Source of the DNA: Clostridium sp. BJN0001
Lineage (GTDB): Bacteria > Bacillota > Clostridia > Clostridiales > Clostridiaceae
Direction: 5' to 3'
Assembly (NCBI RefSeq): GCF_022869825.1
Contig: NZ_CP094971.1
Span: 121,001 to 185,000 of the forward strand
Length of the DNA stretch: 64,000 nt
A program made the position numbers and the translations under genes. Shown one piece after another: positions 45,188-55,335 of the stretch. Below the pieces are notes generated by a model. That model was not told the origin of the DNA and did no database searches. It was given only the letters and a program-made list of their open reading frames with translations. Within the stretch, counting starts at the first letter, position 1, and each line of letters begins with the position of its first letter.

Positions 45188-45264
45188 GGCGGAATAGCTC
45201 AGCTGGCTAGAGCATTCGGTTCATACCCGAAGTGTCGTAGGTTCAAGTCCTATTTCCGCTACCA
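45188..45264 (+). tRNA. Elongator tRNA-Met(CAT), copy 1
   Basis: 77 bases with CCA. Acceptor GGCGGAA pairs with TTCCGCT (G1-U72 wobble); loop TTCATAC with anticodon CAT. Similarity to the Bacillus elongator tRNA-Met favours this over the lysidine-type tRNA-Ile(CAT), although tilS lies nearby. Confidence 0.88.
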
Positions 45265-45269
45265 AATGT

Positions 45270-45358
45270 GCCGAAGTGGCGGAACTGGCAGACGCACAGG
45301 ACTTAAAATCCTGCGGTAGTAACATACCGTACCGGTTCGATTCCGGTCTTCGGCACCA
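45270..45358 (+). tRNA. tRNA-Leu(TAA), copy 2
   Basis: 89 bases with CCA, same sequence as copy 1, only 5 bases after elongator tRNA-Met copy 1. Confidence 0.97.
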
Positions 45359-45386
45359 AATTTATTAATTTAATAATATTTAATAT

Positions 45387-45462
<76 letters not shown>

Positions 45463-45477
45463 TAAAAAAGAATACAT

Positions 45478-45554
45478 GGCGGAATAGCTCAGCTGGCTAG
45501 AGCATTCGGTTCATACCCGAAGTGTCGTAGGTTCAAGTCCTATTTCCGCTACCA
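45478..45554 (+). tRNA. Elongator tRNA-Met(CAT), copy 2
   Basis: 77 bases with CCA, same sequence as copy 1, starting 290 bases after it. Confidence 0.88.
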
Positions 45555-45559
45555 AATGT

Positions 45560-45648
45560 GCCGAAGTGGCGGAACTGGCAGACGCACAGGACTTAAAATC
45601 CTGCGGTAGTAACATACCGTACCGGTTCGATTCCGGTCTTCGGCACCA
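45560..45648 (+). tRNA. tRNA-Leu(TAA), copy 3
   Basis: 89 bases with CCA, same sequence as copies 1 and 2; last gene of the cluster. Confidence 0.97.
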
Positions 45649-45660
45649 AATTGAATTTCA

Positions 45661-45692
45661 ATCTATTACTTTAAGTAATAGATTTTTTTTAT
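45661..45692 (+). terminator. Terminator of the tRNA cluster
   Basis: ATCTATTAC (45661-45669) pairs with GTAATAGAT (45675-45683), then TTTTTTT. Confidence 0.92.
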
Positions 45693-45735
45693 GAAAAAAA
45701 TGAAATAACATGTAAAAATAAAAAAAAGCTGACAT

Positions 45736-45776
45736 GACAATATAAGACAACTATTTTCTAAATAAGGTGCTATAAT
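45736..45776 (+). promoter_or_regulatory. spoIIE promoter of Spo0A-activated type (21-bp spacer)
   Basis: TATAAT (45771-45776) is preceded, 21 bp upstream, by AAGACA (45744-45749), a -35-like hexamer at the unusual spacing known for Spo0A-activated sigma-A promoters such as Bacillus spoIIE and spoIIG. GACAA occurs at 45736 and 45746, 10 bp apart, resembling the reverse core of degenerate 0A boxes. Confidence 0.5.
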
Positions 45777-45808
45777 CAAGTTACATTATTTGGAAGAGGT
45801 GGATATAA

Positions 45809-48193
45809 ATGCAACTTGGTATTAATGAAGGGGTATATAGACCAAAAAATAATCAGATGAAAAAGTTATTAACTATGAACAAAAGCTTTGCATATGTATT
45901 TTTAATATTGATTTCAGGATTTTTTATTGGAAGAGCAGGTATAGAATTAAATTATTTCGCCACAGCAGAAATTGCACCTTTTGGCATTGCTTATGTTATA
46001 GCATGCATGGAAAGGGACAATAAAAAAATAGGCTTAATTTCTGCCATAGCAGTTATAGCTGGTTATTTAACCACTGCTTCTTATTTAGACGATATGTATT
46101 TTTATATATTATCTATAGCAGTTTTAAGCATATATTTTCTATTTATTTATAATAAAATCCATAAAATATCATTGTCGTTTATTCTGATTTTTATTATTTC
46201 ATGCTCTTATGGAATTATGGTAAATCAGTATTCTTATGGAGTAAGCTTTACTCTGTCATTGATTAAAATATTTACTATTATTCCGATATATTATGTTATT
46301 AAATATGCACTAAGTTCTCTTTACCAGACTGAAAACAACTACATGTATTCTAGTGAAGAAATAATAAGTATCGTAATATTTATATCTATGCTTTTATCAG
46401 GTATAAGAGATATAAACATAGCAAATATTTCATTAAAAAGTATATTATCTTTACTTTTTGTTCTCGCGTTTTCGTATTGTGGGGGTGCTATGTATGGGGC
46501 GCTTACTGGAGTTATGGCTGGAATAGTTATAGGAATTTCTTCAGGGGATATGTTTCAAAATATTGCATTTTACTCGATAGGAGGTATTTCAGCTGGAATT
46601 TTTAAAGATTCAGGAAAAATCTTTTCTTCTCTTGCATCACTTATTATTTTTTTAGGACTCGGTTTTTATTCAGGAAATGTAACTTTATTATCTTTAATTG
46701 AAATTATGTTAAGTTATATATTATTTTTAGTTATTCCACAGAGACTTTATAATAAAATTGAATATGAAATAGATGTGGAGAAAAAATCAAGTATAATCAA
46801 TAGCCAGTGTATAGAGGGCTTAAAAGAAGAATTCTCTATGAAAATACTGAGGATAAATTCTGCCCTTAAGTATATATCAAAAGTTCTTGGAAGCACAGTT
46901 CGTAATGAAAAACTGCTTATAAAAACAACAAGCAGTATTTTAGTTGAAAAACTTGCAGATAGAAATTGTAGTGGGTGCAGTTATAAGAAAAAATGTTGGG
47001 GTAGTCAGTTTGTAAATACGTATAGTTTATTTGAAAATATAATTGAAAATGTGCAAAATGGGGATAGAATTCTGCCTATTGAAATAGAAAAGAAATGTAT
47101 GAGAAATTTTTCTATACTTAAAAATGCGGAGTCTATAGTTAAAAATTATAATATAAACGAGACAGTAAAAACGAGACTATCAGAAAGCAGAAAGATATTA
47201 TCTGATTATGTTCTTAATATTTCAGATACACTAAATGATCTTCTTTCTAGTTTTAAAAGCGGAACTTCAATTTTGACTGAACTAGAATCTGAAGTAAGAT
47301 ATGCGCTTTCAAAAAATAAGATAAGATATAATAATGTTTTTTGTTATATGGATGAAAATAACCGTAAAAAAATACAGATAGAAATGGATAATATGCATGG
47401 ATTTGACTTCTGTGAAGAGACTATTGCACCAGTTTTAGGTGACATAATAGATGAAAAAGTAAAGATAGAAGAGGACGGATATATTATTAAGTCAAACAAA
47501 AACAGAGTTATAGTCACTTTTGAGCAGTCACCTAAATATTATGTAGTATCATATGGAGCTTCAGCTATAAAAAAAGGTGAAGAAATAAGTGGTGATAGCT
47601 ACTCATTTACAAATACGAAAAATGGTAAGTATATGATAGCTATAAGTGATGGAATGGGCTCAGGGCCTGATGCTACTTCTGAAAGCAGAGAAACTATTGA
47701 TTTTGTAGAAAAATTTATAAATGCAGGCTTTGATGAAGATGTTACTGTAAATATGGTAAATTCAATAATGGATATGAAATTTGCAGAATCGGAAAAGTAT
47801 TCAACACTTGATTTATGCGAAATTGATCTTTATAATGGGCAAAGTATTTTTATAAAAATAGGTTCGGTATGCTCATTTATTAAAAGAGGGAAAAAGGTTA
47901 AAGTTATAAATTCAAAAAATCTTCCTTTTGGAATAGTAGATAAAGTTGATGTTGAAAAAATAAATGAGAATTTAATGCCAGGAGATATAATAATTACAGT
48001 TACAGATGGAGTGCTTGATATAGATAAAGTTAAAAATCAGAAGTTCTTATGGATAGAAGAATATCTTAAAGGATGTATGGAATCTGATCCAAGAGCTATA
48101 GCAGAAGATATTTTAGATAAGTGCAAGATATTAAGTGAAAATAAGATAAATGATGACATGACCATTATTGCATCAAAAATTTATGAGCTTTGA
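45809..48193 (+). CDS. spoIIE: Stage II sporulation protein E, serine phosphatase
   Basis: A membrane phosphatase at the polar septum that dephosphorylates the anti-anti-sigma factor SpoIIAA and so frees sigma-F in the forespore. About ten membrane segments lie between residues 25 and 315. A central regulatory and oligomerisation region holds a Cys-rich patch (NCSGCSYKKKCWG near 390), and a C-terminal PP2C domain begins near 590, with GEEISGDSYSF, ISDGMGSGPDA and TVTDGVLD supplying metal-binding Asp. The 794 residues are full length. ATG follows AAGAGGTGG; the promoter looks Spo0A-controlled. Position before tilS matches Bacillus. Confidence 0.97.
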   Translation: MQLGINEGVYRPKNNQMKKLLTMNKSFAYVFLILISGFFIGRAGIELNYFATAEIAPFGIAYVIACMERDNKKIGLISAIAVIAGYLTTASYLDDMYFYILSIAVLSIYFLFIYNKIHKISLSFILIFIISCSYGIMVNQYSYGVSFTLSLIKIFTIIPIYYVIKYALSSLYQTENNYMYSSEEIISIVIFISMLLSGIRDINIANISLKSILSLLFVLAFSYCGGAMYGALTGVMAGIVIGISSGDMFQNIAFYSIGGISAGIFKDSGKIFSSLASLIIFLGLGFYSGNVTLLSLIEIMLSYILFLVIPQRLYNKIEYEIDVEKKSSIINSQCIEGLKEEFSMKILRINSALKYISKVLGSTVRNEKLLIKTTSSILVEKLADRNCSGCSYKKKCWGSQFVNTYSLFENIIENVQNGDRILPIEIEKKCMRNFSILKNAESIVKNYNINETVKTRLSESRKILSDYVLNISDTLNDLLSSFKSGTSILTELESEVRYALSKNKIRYNNVFCYMDENNRKKIQIEMDNMHGFDFCEETIAPVLGDIIDEKVKIEEDGYIIKSNKNRVIVTFEQSPKYYVVSYGASAIKKGEEISGDSYSFTNTKNGKYMIAISDGMGSGPDATSESRETIDFVEKFINAGFDEDVTVNMVNSIMDMKFAESEKYSTLDLCEIDLYNGQSIFIKIGSVCSFIKRGKKVKVINSKNLPFGIVDKVDVEKINENLMPGDIIITVTDGVLDIDKVKNQKFLWIEEYLKGCMESDPRAIAEDILDKCKILSENKINDDMTIIASKIYEL

Positions 48194-48279
48194 CTCAGCG
48201 ATTAAGGTTTACTTTTAAGTATGTTATAATTAAAATATAATTGCATAACAGATTTTTAAGTGATTTAGGAAGTGGTTAA

Positions 48280-49686
48280 TTGAAAGAAAAAGTAATGTCA
48301 TACATTTTAGAGAACCATTTAATTGAAAATGGTGACAAAGTTTTAGTTGCATTGTCAGGCGGACCTGATTCGTTATGCCTTTTAAATATATTATATGAAT
48401 TATCATCTAAGCTTAATATAAAGCTATATGCAGCTCATTTAAATCATATGCTTAGAGGTAAAGATGCTGATAATGATGAAGAATATGTAAAAAAAGTATG
48501 CAAAAAACTAGATATTCCATGCTTTGTAAGACGTGTAGATGTAAATAGATATTCAGAAGAAGAGAAACTATCGTCTGAAATGGCTGGAAGAAAAGCAAGA
48601 TATGATTTTTTTGATGAAGTTGTAGAAAAAGAGAAAATAGATAAGGTTGCTACAGCACATACAAAAAATGATCAAGCAGAGACTGTTCTTTTTAGACTTA
48701 TGAGAGGAACAGGAATGGAAGGACTTTGCGGAATAAAAGTTAAGAGAGATAAAATAATACGTCCTATCTTATGTCTTACAAGAAGAGAAGTAGAAGAATA
48801 TATTAGCTTGAAAAATTTAAATCCTAGAATTGATAAAACTAACTTTGAGAAAATATATAATAGAAATAAGATAAGACTTGATATCCTTCCATATATGAAG
48901 AATAATTTTAATAAAGATATAATAGAAACCATAAACAGAATGACTGATATTTTAAAGAAAGATAATGCTTATTTAAATAGTATGGCTGATCAAAATTATG
49001 AAAAATACTGCAGCGTTTTTCATAGTTATGTTATACTAAAGAAAAAAATGTTCTCTTTAGATGAGGCTATACTTACAAGAATCATAAGAAAAGCAATGTC
49101 TAAAGCTTCAGATTCATATTATGATTTTGAAATGAAGCATATATATGAAATTATCAGTCTTTCTGCAAAAAGTTCTGGAAAGTATGTAGACCTTCCAAAC
49201 AATATATATGCAGAAAATGTTTATGGAGACATTTATATAAAAAAAGAAAGCATGAAAAATAAAAATTCTGATATTAATAATAAAGATATAATTCTTAGTA
49301 GAGATGAGTGCACTGAAAAAAGTATAAATTTTGGAAAATATATATTAGATTTTAAAAAAATAGATAGAAATATAGAGCAAAATTTAAATAAGAATGCATT
49401 TATCAAATATTTTGATTATGATAAAATAAAGAGTAAAATTGTTGTGAGAACTAGAAAAAATGGAGACAAAATAATTCCATTAGGTATGAAAAATTATAAA
49501 AAGGTCAAAGATATTTTTATAGATATGAAAATTGAAAAAGAGAAAAGAAATAACATACCTATTATCTGCTTTGATGAAAATATATCATGGATTGTTGGAG
49601 TAAAATTTTCACAGCAGTATAAAGTTACAGAGACAACTAAAAACATATTAGAAATTATAGTAAGAGAGGAAATTTCAAATGAGTAA
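48280..49686 (+). CDS. tilS: tRNA(Ile)-lysidine synthetase
   Basis: Converts C34 of tRNA-Ile(CAU) to lysidine, so that the tRNA reads AUA and is charged with Ile. The N-type ATP pyrophosphatase loop VALSGGPDS (residues 23-31) and AAHLNHMLRG lie in the N-terminal domain, with HTKNDQAET near 127. A middle helical domain and a C-terminal TilS domain (VRTRKNGDKIIPLGM) complete the 468 residues. The start is TTG after AGGAAGTGG. Its end overlaps hpt by 8 bases. The substrate tRNA-Ile(CAT) is not obvious in this window. Confidence 0.96.
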   Translation: MKEKVMSYILENHLIENGDKVLVALSGGPDSLCLLNILYELSSKLNIKLYAAHLNHMLRGKDADNDEEYVKKVCKKLDIPCFVRRVDVNRYSEEEKLSSEMAGRKARYDFFDEVVEKEKIDKVATAHTKNDQAETVLFRLMRGTGMEGLCGIKVKRDKIIRPILCLTRREVEEYISLKNLNPRIDKTNFEKIYNRNKIRLDILPYMKNNFNKDIIETINRMTDILKKDNAYLNSMADQNYEKYCSVFHSYVILKKKMFSLDEAILTRIIRKAMSKASDSYYDFEMKHIYEIISLSAKSSGKYVDLPNNIYAENVYGDIYIKKESMKNKNSDINNKDIILSRDECTEKSINFGKYILDFKKIDRNIEQNLNKNAFIKYFDYDKIKSKIVVRTRKNGDKIIPLGMKNYKKVKDIFIDMKIEKEKRNNIPIICFDENISWIVGVKFSQQYKVTETTKNILEIIVREEISNE

Positions 49687-50227
49687 CATGAGACAAGATA
49701 TTAAAGAAGTATTATTTTCAGAAAGTGAGCTAAAAGAGAAAATTCAGGAACTTGCAGCTAAGATAAGCAAAGATTATGAGAATAAAGATCTTCTTGTTGT
49801 TGGAATATTAAAAGGATCAGTAGTTTTTGCAGCAGAACTTATAAAGAATATAACAACATATTGCGAGATTGATTTCATGGCCGTATCAAGTTATGGAAAT
49901 TCTACAGAAACATCAGGTGTAGTAAGAATTCTTAAAGATTTAGATCATAATGTTGAAGGAAAAGACATCCTTATTGTAGAAGATATAGTAGATACAGGTG
50001 TTACATTAAGTTATCTTCTTAAATATTTAAAAGCTAGAAAAGCAAATAGTATAGAAATAGTAGCTCTTTTAAATAAACCTGCAAGAAGATGTGCAGATTT
50101 AAATGTAAAATACATAGGTTTTGAAGTACCAGATGCTTTTATAGTAGGATATGGAATTGATTATGCAGAAAAATATAGAAATCTACCTTTTATAGGGATA
50201 CTAAAACCTGAAGTTTATGAAAAATAA
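49679..50227 (+). CDS. hpt: Hypoxanthine phosphoribosyltransferase
   Basis: Purine salvage: joins hypoxanthine or guanine to PRPP. It has 182 residues with the PRPP loop LIVEDIVDTGVTL near 100 and the earlier GILKGSVVFAAEL and VSSYGNSTETSG flexible loop. The overlap with tilS means coupled translation; in Bacillus and Listeria the adjacent TilS and HprT can interact and also stimulate ftsH transcription. ftsH follows after 30 bases, the same order. Confidence 0.96.
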   Translation: MSNMRQDIKEVLFSESELKEKIQELAAKISKDYENKDLLVVGILKGSVVFAAELIKNITTYCEIDFMAVSSYGNSTETSGVVRILKDLDHNVEGKDILIVEDIVDTGVTLSYLLKYLKARKANSIEIVALLNKPARRCADLNVKYIGFEVPDAFIVGYGIDYAEKYRNLPFIGILKPEVYEK

Positions 50228-50257
50228 TATTACAGTTAGCAGAAAGGGGGAGCTTGA

Positions 50258-52057
50258 ATGAAAAAATATTCAAGTGCAGCTGTTTTTGCTGTAGTAACAG
50301 TAATGGTGATACTCGCATCTATGGTGCTATGGCAGAACAATAAGAAATCAGGCGATATAACATATACTTCTTTCCAGGATATGTGGAATAATGATCAGAT
50401 AGAGAGTATAAAAGTAAATATAGATAGTGATACAATTGAAGGGGTAACAAAAGACAATGAAAAGTTTTCGTCATATATCCCATCAGATGTTATAAACAAG
50501 TTAATAACATCTAATCCGAAGAGTGATTTAAACATTGTTTTTACTCCACCATCATCAACAACAAAGTGGATTTCGGCAATAGGACCAAGTATTCTAGTTT
50601 TATTAGGATGTTTCTTCCTTATTACAATATTTACTCAGCAAGCTAAAGGCGGCGGAGGTGGAGCTATGAGTTTTGGTAAAAATAAAGCTCAAATGATAAC
50701 TCCAGATAAGCAGAAATATACTTTTAAAGATGTTGCAGGAGCAGATGAAGAAAAAGAAGAATTTGCAGAGATTGTAGATTTCTTAAAAAAACCTTCAAAG
50801 TATAATGAGATGGGTGCTAGAATCCCAAGTGGAGTACTTCTTGTAGGACCTCCAGGAACAGGTAAAACACTCCTTGCAAAAGCTATTGCAGGAGAAGCAG
50901 GCGTTCCATTTTTCTCAATATCAGGTTCTGATTTTGTAGAGATGTATGTAGGAGTTGGAGCTTCTAGAGTAAGAAGTCTTTTTGAAGATGCAAAGAAAAA
51001 TTCTCCATGTATCATTTTTATAGATGAAATTGATGCAGTAGGAAGACAAAGAGGTGCTGGTGTAGGCGGAAGTCATGATGAAAAAGAACAGACTTTAAAT
51101 CAGCTTCTTGTTGAAATGGACGGTTTTACTAGTAACGAAGGCATAATTGTAGTTGCAGCTACAAATAGACCAGATATACTTGATCCTGCTCTTTTAAGAC
51201 CAGGAAGATTTGATAGACAGATAACAGTAGGAAGACCAGATGTTAAAGGAAGAGAAGAGATATTAAAAGTTCATACTAAAAATAAACCTCTTGAAGATTC
51301 TGTTGATTTAAATGTTCTTGCAAAGATGACATCAGGATTTTCTGGAGCAGAACTTGAAAATCTTGCTAATGAAGCAGCACTTTTAGCTGTTAAGAAGAAC
51401 GAAAAAAGAGTATCAATGAGAGATTTAGAAGAATCAATTACAAGAGTTATTGCAGGTACAGAAAAGAAGAGCAGAGTTATAACAGAACATGATAAGAGAA
51501 TCACTGCATATCATGAAGCAGGTCATGCAATTGTTATGAGACTTTTACCAAACTGCGATCCTGTTCATGAAATAAGCATTATACCAAGAGGTATGGCTGG
51601 TGGATATACTATGAATATTCCAAAGGAAGATTCTTCGTATGTATCTAAGTCAAAGCTTAGAGATGAAATGGCAGGTCTTTTAGGCGGCAGAGTTGCAGAA
51701 AATCTAGTAATTGGAGATATAAGCACTGGTGCTAAAAATGATATTGATAGAGCAAGTAGCATTGCTAAGAAAATGGTAATGCAGTATGGTATGAGTGATG
51801 AAATAGGAACTATATCTTACGGTACTGATAGCGATGAAGTTTTCCTTGGAAGAGATCTTGGAAAACAGAGAAACTTCAGTGAAGAGCTTGGTTCTAAGAT
51901 TGACATGGAAGTTAAGAAATTCATAGATGAAGCTTATGATAGAGCGACTCTTCTTCTTAAACAGAATATGTCAAAGCTTGATGCAGTTGCAAAAGAGCTT
52001 ATAAATAAAGAAAAAATAGATGGAAAACAATTTGAATCAATTTTTGAAGCAAATTAG
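50258..52057 (+). CDS. ftsH: ATP-dependent zinc metalloprotease FtsH
   Basis: A membrane-bound hexameric AAA protease for quality control and regulated turnover. It has two membrane helices (about residues 7-25 and 106-126) around a small external domain. The AAA module has Walker A GPPGTGKT near 196, Walker [11 protein letters not shown] and the SRH with arginine finger region RPGRFDRQ. The zinc protease motif HEAGH lies near 422. The Gly-rich stretch [10 protein letters not shown] links membrane and AAA parts. At 599 residues it lacks the long acidic tail of some homologues. GAAAGGGGG precedes the ATG. Confidence 0.97.
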   Translation: MKKYSSAAVFAVVTVMVILASMVLWQNNKKSGDITYTSFQDMWNNDQIESIKVNIDSDTIEGVTKDNEKFSSYIPSDVINKLITSNPKSDLNIVFTPPSSTTKWISAIGPSILVLLGCFFLITIFTQQAKGGGGGAMSFGKNKAQMITPDKQKYTFKDVAGADEEKEEFAEIVDFLKKPSKYNEMGARIPSGVLLVGPPGTGKTLLAKAIAGEAGVPFFSISGSDFVEMYVGVGASRVRSLFEDAKKNSPCIIFIDEIDAVGRQRGAGVGGSHDEKEQTLNQLLVEMDGFTSNEGIIVVAATNRPDILDPALLRPGRFDRQITVGRPDVKGREEILKVHTKNKPLEDSVDLNVLAKMTSGFSGAELENLANEAALLAVKKNEKRVSMRDLEESITRVIAGTEKKSRVITEHDKRITAYHEAGHAIVMRLLPNCDPVHEISIIPRGMAGGYTMNIPKEDSSYVSKSKLRDEMAGLLGGRVAENLVIGDISTGAKNDIDRASSIAKKMVMQYGMSDEIGTISYGTDSDEVFLGRDLGKQRNFSEELGSKIDMEVKKFIDEAYDRATLLLKQNMSKLDAVAKELINKEKIDGKQFESIFEAN

Positions 52058-52075
52058 TTTTCATAATTAAAAAGA

Positions 52076-52121
52076 CACCTAATACCAGATTATATATTTG
52101 ATATTAGGTGCTTTTTTTTTA
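52076..52121 (+). terminator. ftsH terminator
   Basis: CACCTAATA (52076-52084) pairs with TATTAGGTG (52102-52110), then CTTTTTTTTT. Confidence 0.93.
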
Positions 52122-52264
52122 CACTACGTTAATATGATTTTAATATGGATTTAATTAAAGCAGTGTATTATTAGATACATAAAGGGCATCGTATATAAAT
52201 TATTGTGTGAACTGAGAGATGGGGAAATATACGGAATTGTATAAGAATTTATAAGAGAAGAAAT

Positions 52265-52565
52265 ATGAGAAAAAAACATTTAGATGAAAAATTTGTATTT
52301 GCTATTTAAACAGATGGCTGTACAACTTTTAAAAATGAGAGGAATGGATCACTAATAAATAAATTATATAATTAAGATGATAAGTTTAGAAAAGCTATTT
52401 ATGGAGAGGGTATTAAAAAAGGTGTACAGTGTATTTACTGTGGTTAGGGGAAACATTAAAAAGGGAGTTCTGATTTAGAAAGATAAACACATTTATGTAA
52501 AATGAGCACTTGATAAACTTTTGGGTATACATTTAAACGATGATATATGGGGATTTGATGAATAA
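52265..52565 (+). pseudogene. Heavily decayed small gene, family not recognised
   Basis: From ATG 52265 the frame reads as protein-like but is broken by several stops: MRKKHLDEKFVFAI-stop, then TDGCTTFKNERNGSLINKLYN-stop in shifted-length blocks, DDKFRKAIYGEGIKKGVQC and IYCG-stop, KGSSDLER-stop, THLCKM. A +1 shift near 52505 then opens a clean ending, LDKLLGIHLNDDIWGFDE with TAA at 52563. The IYCG and HLC cysteines suggest a former zinc-binding fold. At least five nonsense changes and one frameshift make it a clear relic of about 100 codons. A terminator follows. The 150 bases before it (52122-52264) show nothing I can name. Confidence 0.6.
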
Positions 52566-52591
52566 AATTTTTAGGTAATTAAAATATAAAG

Positions 52592-52619
52592 GTCTGGCTT
52601 TTTAGCTGGATTTTTTTTA
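52592..52619 (+). terminator. Weak terminator after the decayed gene
   Basis: TCTGGC pairs (with GU) with GCTGGA around 52593-52609, followed by TTTTTTTT. Confidence 0.55.
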
Positions 52620-52690
52620 TACATTTTATTAAAAATACGAATGATTTTATAAAAATAATTACAAATATTCGAAAAAGCCTTTTAATGCGA

Positions 52691-52714
52691 ATTGTAAAAT
52701 GATATAATTACAAT
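52691..52714. promoter_or_regulatory. Inverted repeat over the fhs -10 region
   Basis: ATTGTAA (52691-52697) and TTACAAT (52708-52714) flank GATATAAT, whose TATAAT (52703-52708) is the probable -10. No clear -35 is seen, which fits an activated or repressed promoter. Confidence 0.45.
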
Positions 52715-52759
52715 ACGATTTATTTTAATATCAATACATATTATTTGGAGGGATTTCAG

Positions 52760-54430
52760 ATGAAAACTGATATACAGATTGCTCAAGAAGCAGAAATGAA
52801 ACCAATTAAGGAAATTGCAGCAAAAGCAGGACTTACAGAAGATGATATAGAATATTATGGTAAATATAAATGTAAAATTTCACTAGACGTTTATGATAGA
52901 CTTAATGATAAAAAAGACGGAAAGCTTGTTTTAGTAACAGCAATAAATCCTACACCAGCAGGAGAAGGTAAATCAACAGTTACTGTAGGACTTGGAGAAG
53001 CTTTAAATAAATTAGGAAAGAAAACAATGATAGCTTTAAGAGAACCATCTCTTGGACCAGTATTTGGAATAAAAGGAGGAGCTGCAGGTGGCGGATATGC
53101 ACAGGTTGTTCCTATGGAAGATATTAATCTTCACTTTACTGGAGATATGCATGCTATTACATCTGCAAATAATCTTTTAGCAGCAGCTATAGATAACCAT
53201 ATTCATCAAGGAAATGTTTTAAGAATAGATTCAAGAAGAATTATTTTTAAAAGAGTAATGGATATGAATGATAGATCTCTTAGAAAAATAGTAGTAGGTA
53301 TGGGTGGAAAAGTTAATGGTTTTGTAAGAGAAGATGGATTTACAATAACTGTTGCATCTGAAGTTATGGCTATTTTATGCTTAGCAGATAATTTAGAAGA
53401 CTTAAAAGAAAGAATGGGAAACATATTAGTTGCTTATAATCTTGATGGCGAACCTGTTTATGCGAAAGAACTTAAAGTTCAAGGAGCCATGGCACTTCTT
53501 ATGAAAGATGCAATAAAGCCAAATTTAGTTCAAACTCTTGAAAATACACCTGCATTAATACATGGAGGACCATTTGCAAATATAGCACATGGATGTAATT
53601 CATTAATGGCAACTAAACTTGCACTTAAACTTGGAGATATAGCAATTACAGAAGCAGGATTTGGCGCAGACCTTGGAGCTGAAAAATTCTTTGATATAAA
53701 ATGCAGATATGGAAATTTAAAACCTGATTGCTGCGTTATAGTAGCAACAATAAGAGCTTTAAAACATCACGGCGGAGTAGCTAAAGATAAATTAAACGAA
53801 GAAAATGTTGATGCTTTAAAGAAAGGAATCGCAAATCTTGAAAAGCAGATAGAAAATATAAGAAAATTTAATGTAACTCCTGTAGTTGCAATTAATAAAT
53901 TTGTTTCTGACAGCGATGAAGAAGTTAAGTTTATTAAAGAATTTTGCAAGAAGATGAACGTAAGAGTTGCTTTATCTGATGTATGGGCAAAAGGAGGAGA
54001 AGGAGGAATTGAACTTTCTCATATGGTTCTTGATGCTATAGAAGAAGGAAAATCTGATTTCGCTCCAATTTATGATGAAAAAGCACCTATAAGAGAAAAG
54101 ATTTTAACTATTGCAAAAGAAATTTATGGAGCTTCTGGAGTATTATATTCTAAGAATGCAAATAAACAGATTGCAGAACTTGAAAAATTTAATCTTGATA
54201 AACTTCCAGTATGTATGGCAAAGACTCAGTATTCTTTATCTGATGATCCAACTCTTTTAGCAAAACCTTCTGGATTTGATATCCACGTTGATGAAGTAAG
54301 AGTATCAAATGGTGCAGGATTTATAGTAGTTCAGACAGGAAATATTATGACAATGCCAGGACTTCCTAAAGTGCCAGCAGCAAATAGAATGGACATATAT
54401 AAAAATGGAGAAATAGTAGGATTATTTTAA
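52760..54430 (+). CDS. fhs: Formate-tetrahydrofolate ligase
   Basis: Joins formate to tetrahydrofolate with ATP, giving 10-formyl-THF for purine synthesis and, in acetogens and purine fermenters, for one-carbon flow. It has the P-loop-like [18 protein letters not shown] near residue 70, followed by [22 protein letters not shown], the family signature. The ATG at 52760 has GGAGGG seven bases upstream; an in-frame TTG at 52745 is less likely. The 556 residues are complete. It is a single-gene unit with a possible operator at the promoter and a terminator just before coaX. No other Wood-Ljungdahl genes are nearby. Confidence 0.97.
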   Translation: MKTDIQIAQEAEMKPIKEIAAKAGLTEDDIEYYGKYKCKISLDVYDRLNDKKDGKLVLVTAINPTPAGEGKSTVTVGLGEALNKLGKKTMIALREPSLGPVFGIKGGAAGGGYAQVVPMEDINLHFTGDMHAITSANNLLAAAIDNHIHQGNVLRIDSRRIIFKRVMDMNDRSLRKIVVGMGGKVNGFVREDGFTITVASEVMAILCLADNLEDLKERMGNILVAYNLDGEPVYAKELKVQGAMALLMKDAIKPNLVQTLENTPALIHGGPFANIAHGCNSLMATKLALKLGDIAITEAGFGADLGAEKFFDIKCRYGNLKPDCCVIVATIRALKHHGGVAKDKLNEENVDALKKGIANLEKQIENIRKFNVTPVVAINKFVSDSDEEVKFIKEFCKKMNVRVALSDVWAKGGEGGIELSHMVLDAIEEGKSDFAPIYDEKAPIREKILTIAKEIYGASGVLYSKNANKQIAELEKFNLDKLPVCMAKTQYSLSDDPTLLAKPSGFDIHVDEVRVSNGAGFIVVQTGNIMTMPGLPKVPAANRMDIYKNGEIVGLF

Positions 54431-54490
54431 TTAATAGCTTGACAAATATTAATTACTTGTTAAAATTAAAGTGTTATTTTTAAATTGATT

Positions 54491-54530
54491 TTAAATTAAA
54501 GGCAGCTCTAAGGGCTGCTTTTAATTTAAT
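54491..54530 (+). terminator. fhs terminator
   Basis: TTAAATTAAAGGCAGC (54491-54506) pairs with GCTGCTTTTAATTTAA (54514-54529), with an internal slip, a long AT-rich stem with GCAGC/GCTGC at its tip and T-rich 3' side. Confidence 0.75.
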
Positions 54531-54549
54531 TTTATAAGGTGGTGTTTTT

Positions 54550-55329
54550 ATGATTTTGCTTGTTGACGTTGGAAATACAAATATAGTTTTAGGAGTACAT
54601 AACGGAAAAGAATATATAGCCTCATGGCGTATATCTAGTGATGCAAATAAAACTTCTGATGAATACGGAATACAGGTTATTGAACTTTTTAGATTAAACG
54701 ATATAGATCCTTCATCAATAGAAGGAGTTATTGTGTCGTCCGTTGTGCCTAATATAATGCACTCTTTAGAAAATATGCTTAGAAAATGCTTTAAAATTGA
54801 ACCTATTATTGTAGGTCCAGGAATAAAAACAGGTATAAATATAAAATATGATAATCCAAAAGAAGTTGGAGCTGACAGGATAGTAAATGCAGTAGCAGCA
54901 CATGAAATTTATAAGTCACCTGTTATAATAATTGATTTTGGGACAGCTACAACATTTTGTTCTGTACTTTCAAATGGTGATTATTTGGGAGGATGTATAT
55001 GCCCTGGAATAAGAATTTCGGCTGATGCTTTATTTGAAAGAGCAGCAAAACTTCCGAGAGTAGAACTTGAAATGATAGGTCGTGCTATATGTAAGAATAC
55101 GGTCTCAAGTATGCAGGCGGGTATTATTTTAGGATATATTGGGCAAGTTGAATATATAGTAAAGAAAATGAAATATGAAATGAGTAGAAAGACTAAAAGA
55201 AGTCCAATTGTAATAGCTACAGGAGGTCTTGCAAACTTAATTTCTCAAGGAACAAAAGCTATAGACAGAGTAGATTCAAGTCTTACTTTAGAAGGATTAA
55301 AAATATTATATGAAAAAAATAAGGAGTAG
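54550..55329 (+). CDS. coaX: Type III pantothenate kinase
   Basis: First step of coenzyme A synthesis; the CoaX type is not feedback-inhibited by CoA and needs a monovalent cation. It has an actin-like ATPase fold with [10 protein letters not shown] (residues 6-15), the central [11 protein letters not shown], the second Asp motif [10 protein letters not shown] and the adenosine motif [10 protein letters not shown]. The length of 259 is normal. AAGGTGG precedes the ATG. Bacillus has coaX in the same place after ftsH. dusB follows after 6 bases. Confidence 0.96.
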   Translation: MILLVDVGNTNIVLGVHNGKEYIASWRISSDANKTSDEYGIQVIELFRLNDIDPSSIEGVIVSSVVPNIMHSLENMLRKCFKIEPIIVGPGIKTGINIKYDNPKEVGADRIVNAVAAHEIYKSPVIIIDFGTATTFCSVLSNGDYLGGCICPGIRISADALFERAAKLPRVELEMIGRAICKNTVSSMQAGIILGYIGQVEYIVKKMKYEMSRKTKRSPIVIATGGLANLISQGTKAIDRVDSSLTLEGLKILYEKNKE

Positions 55330-55335
55330 TTTTCT

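Noticed and set aside
52265..52565. Possible stop-codon recoding or an alternative code
   Set aside because: TAA, TAG and TGA all interrupt the frame and a frameshift is also needed, while all neighbouring genes use standard stops; decay is simpler.
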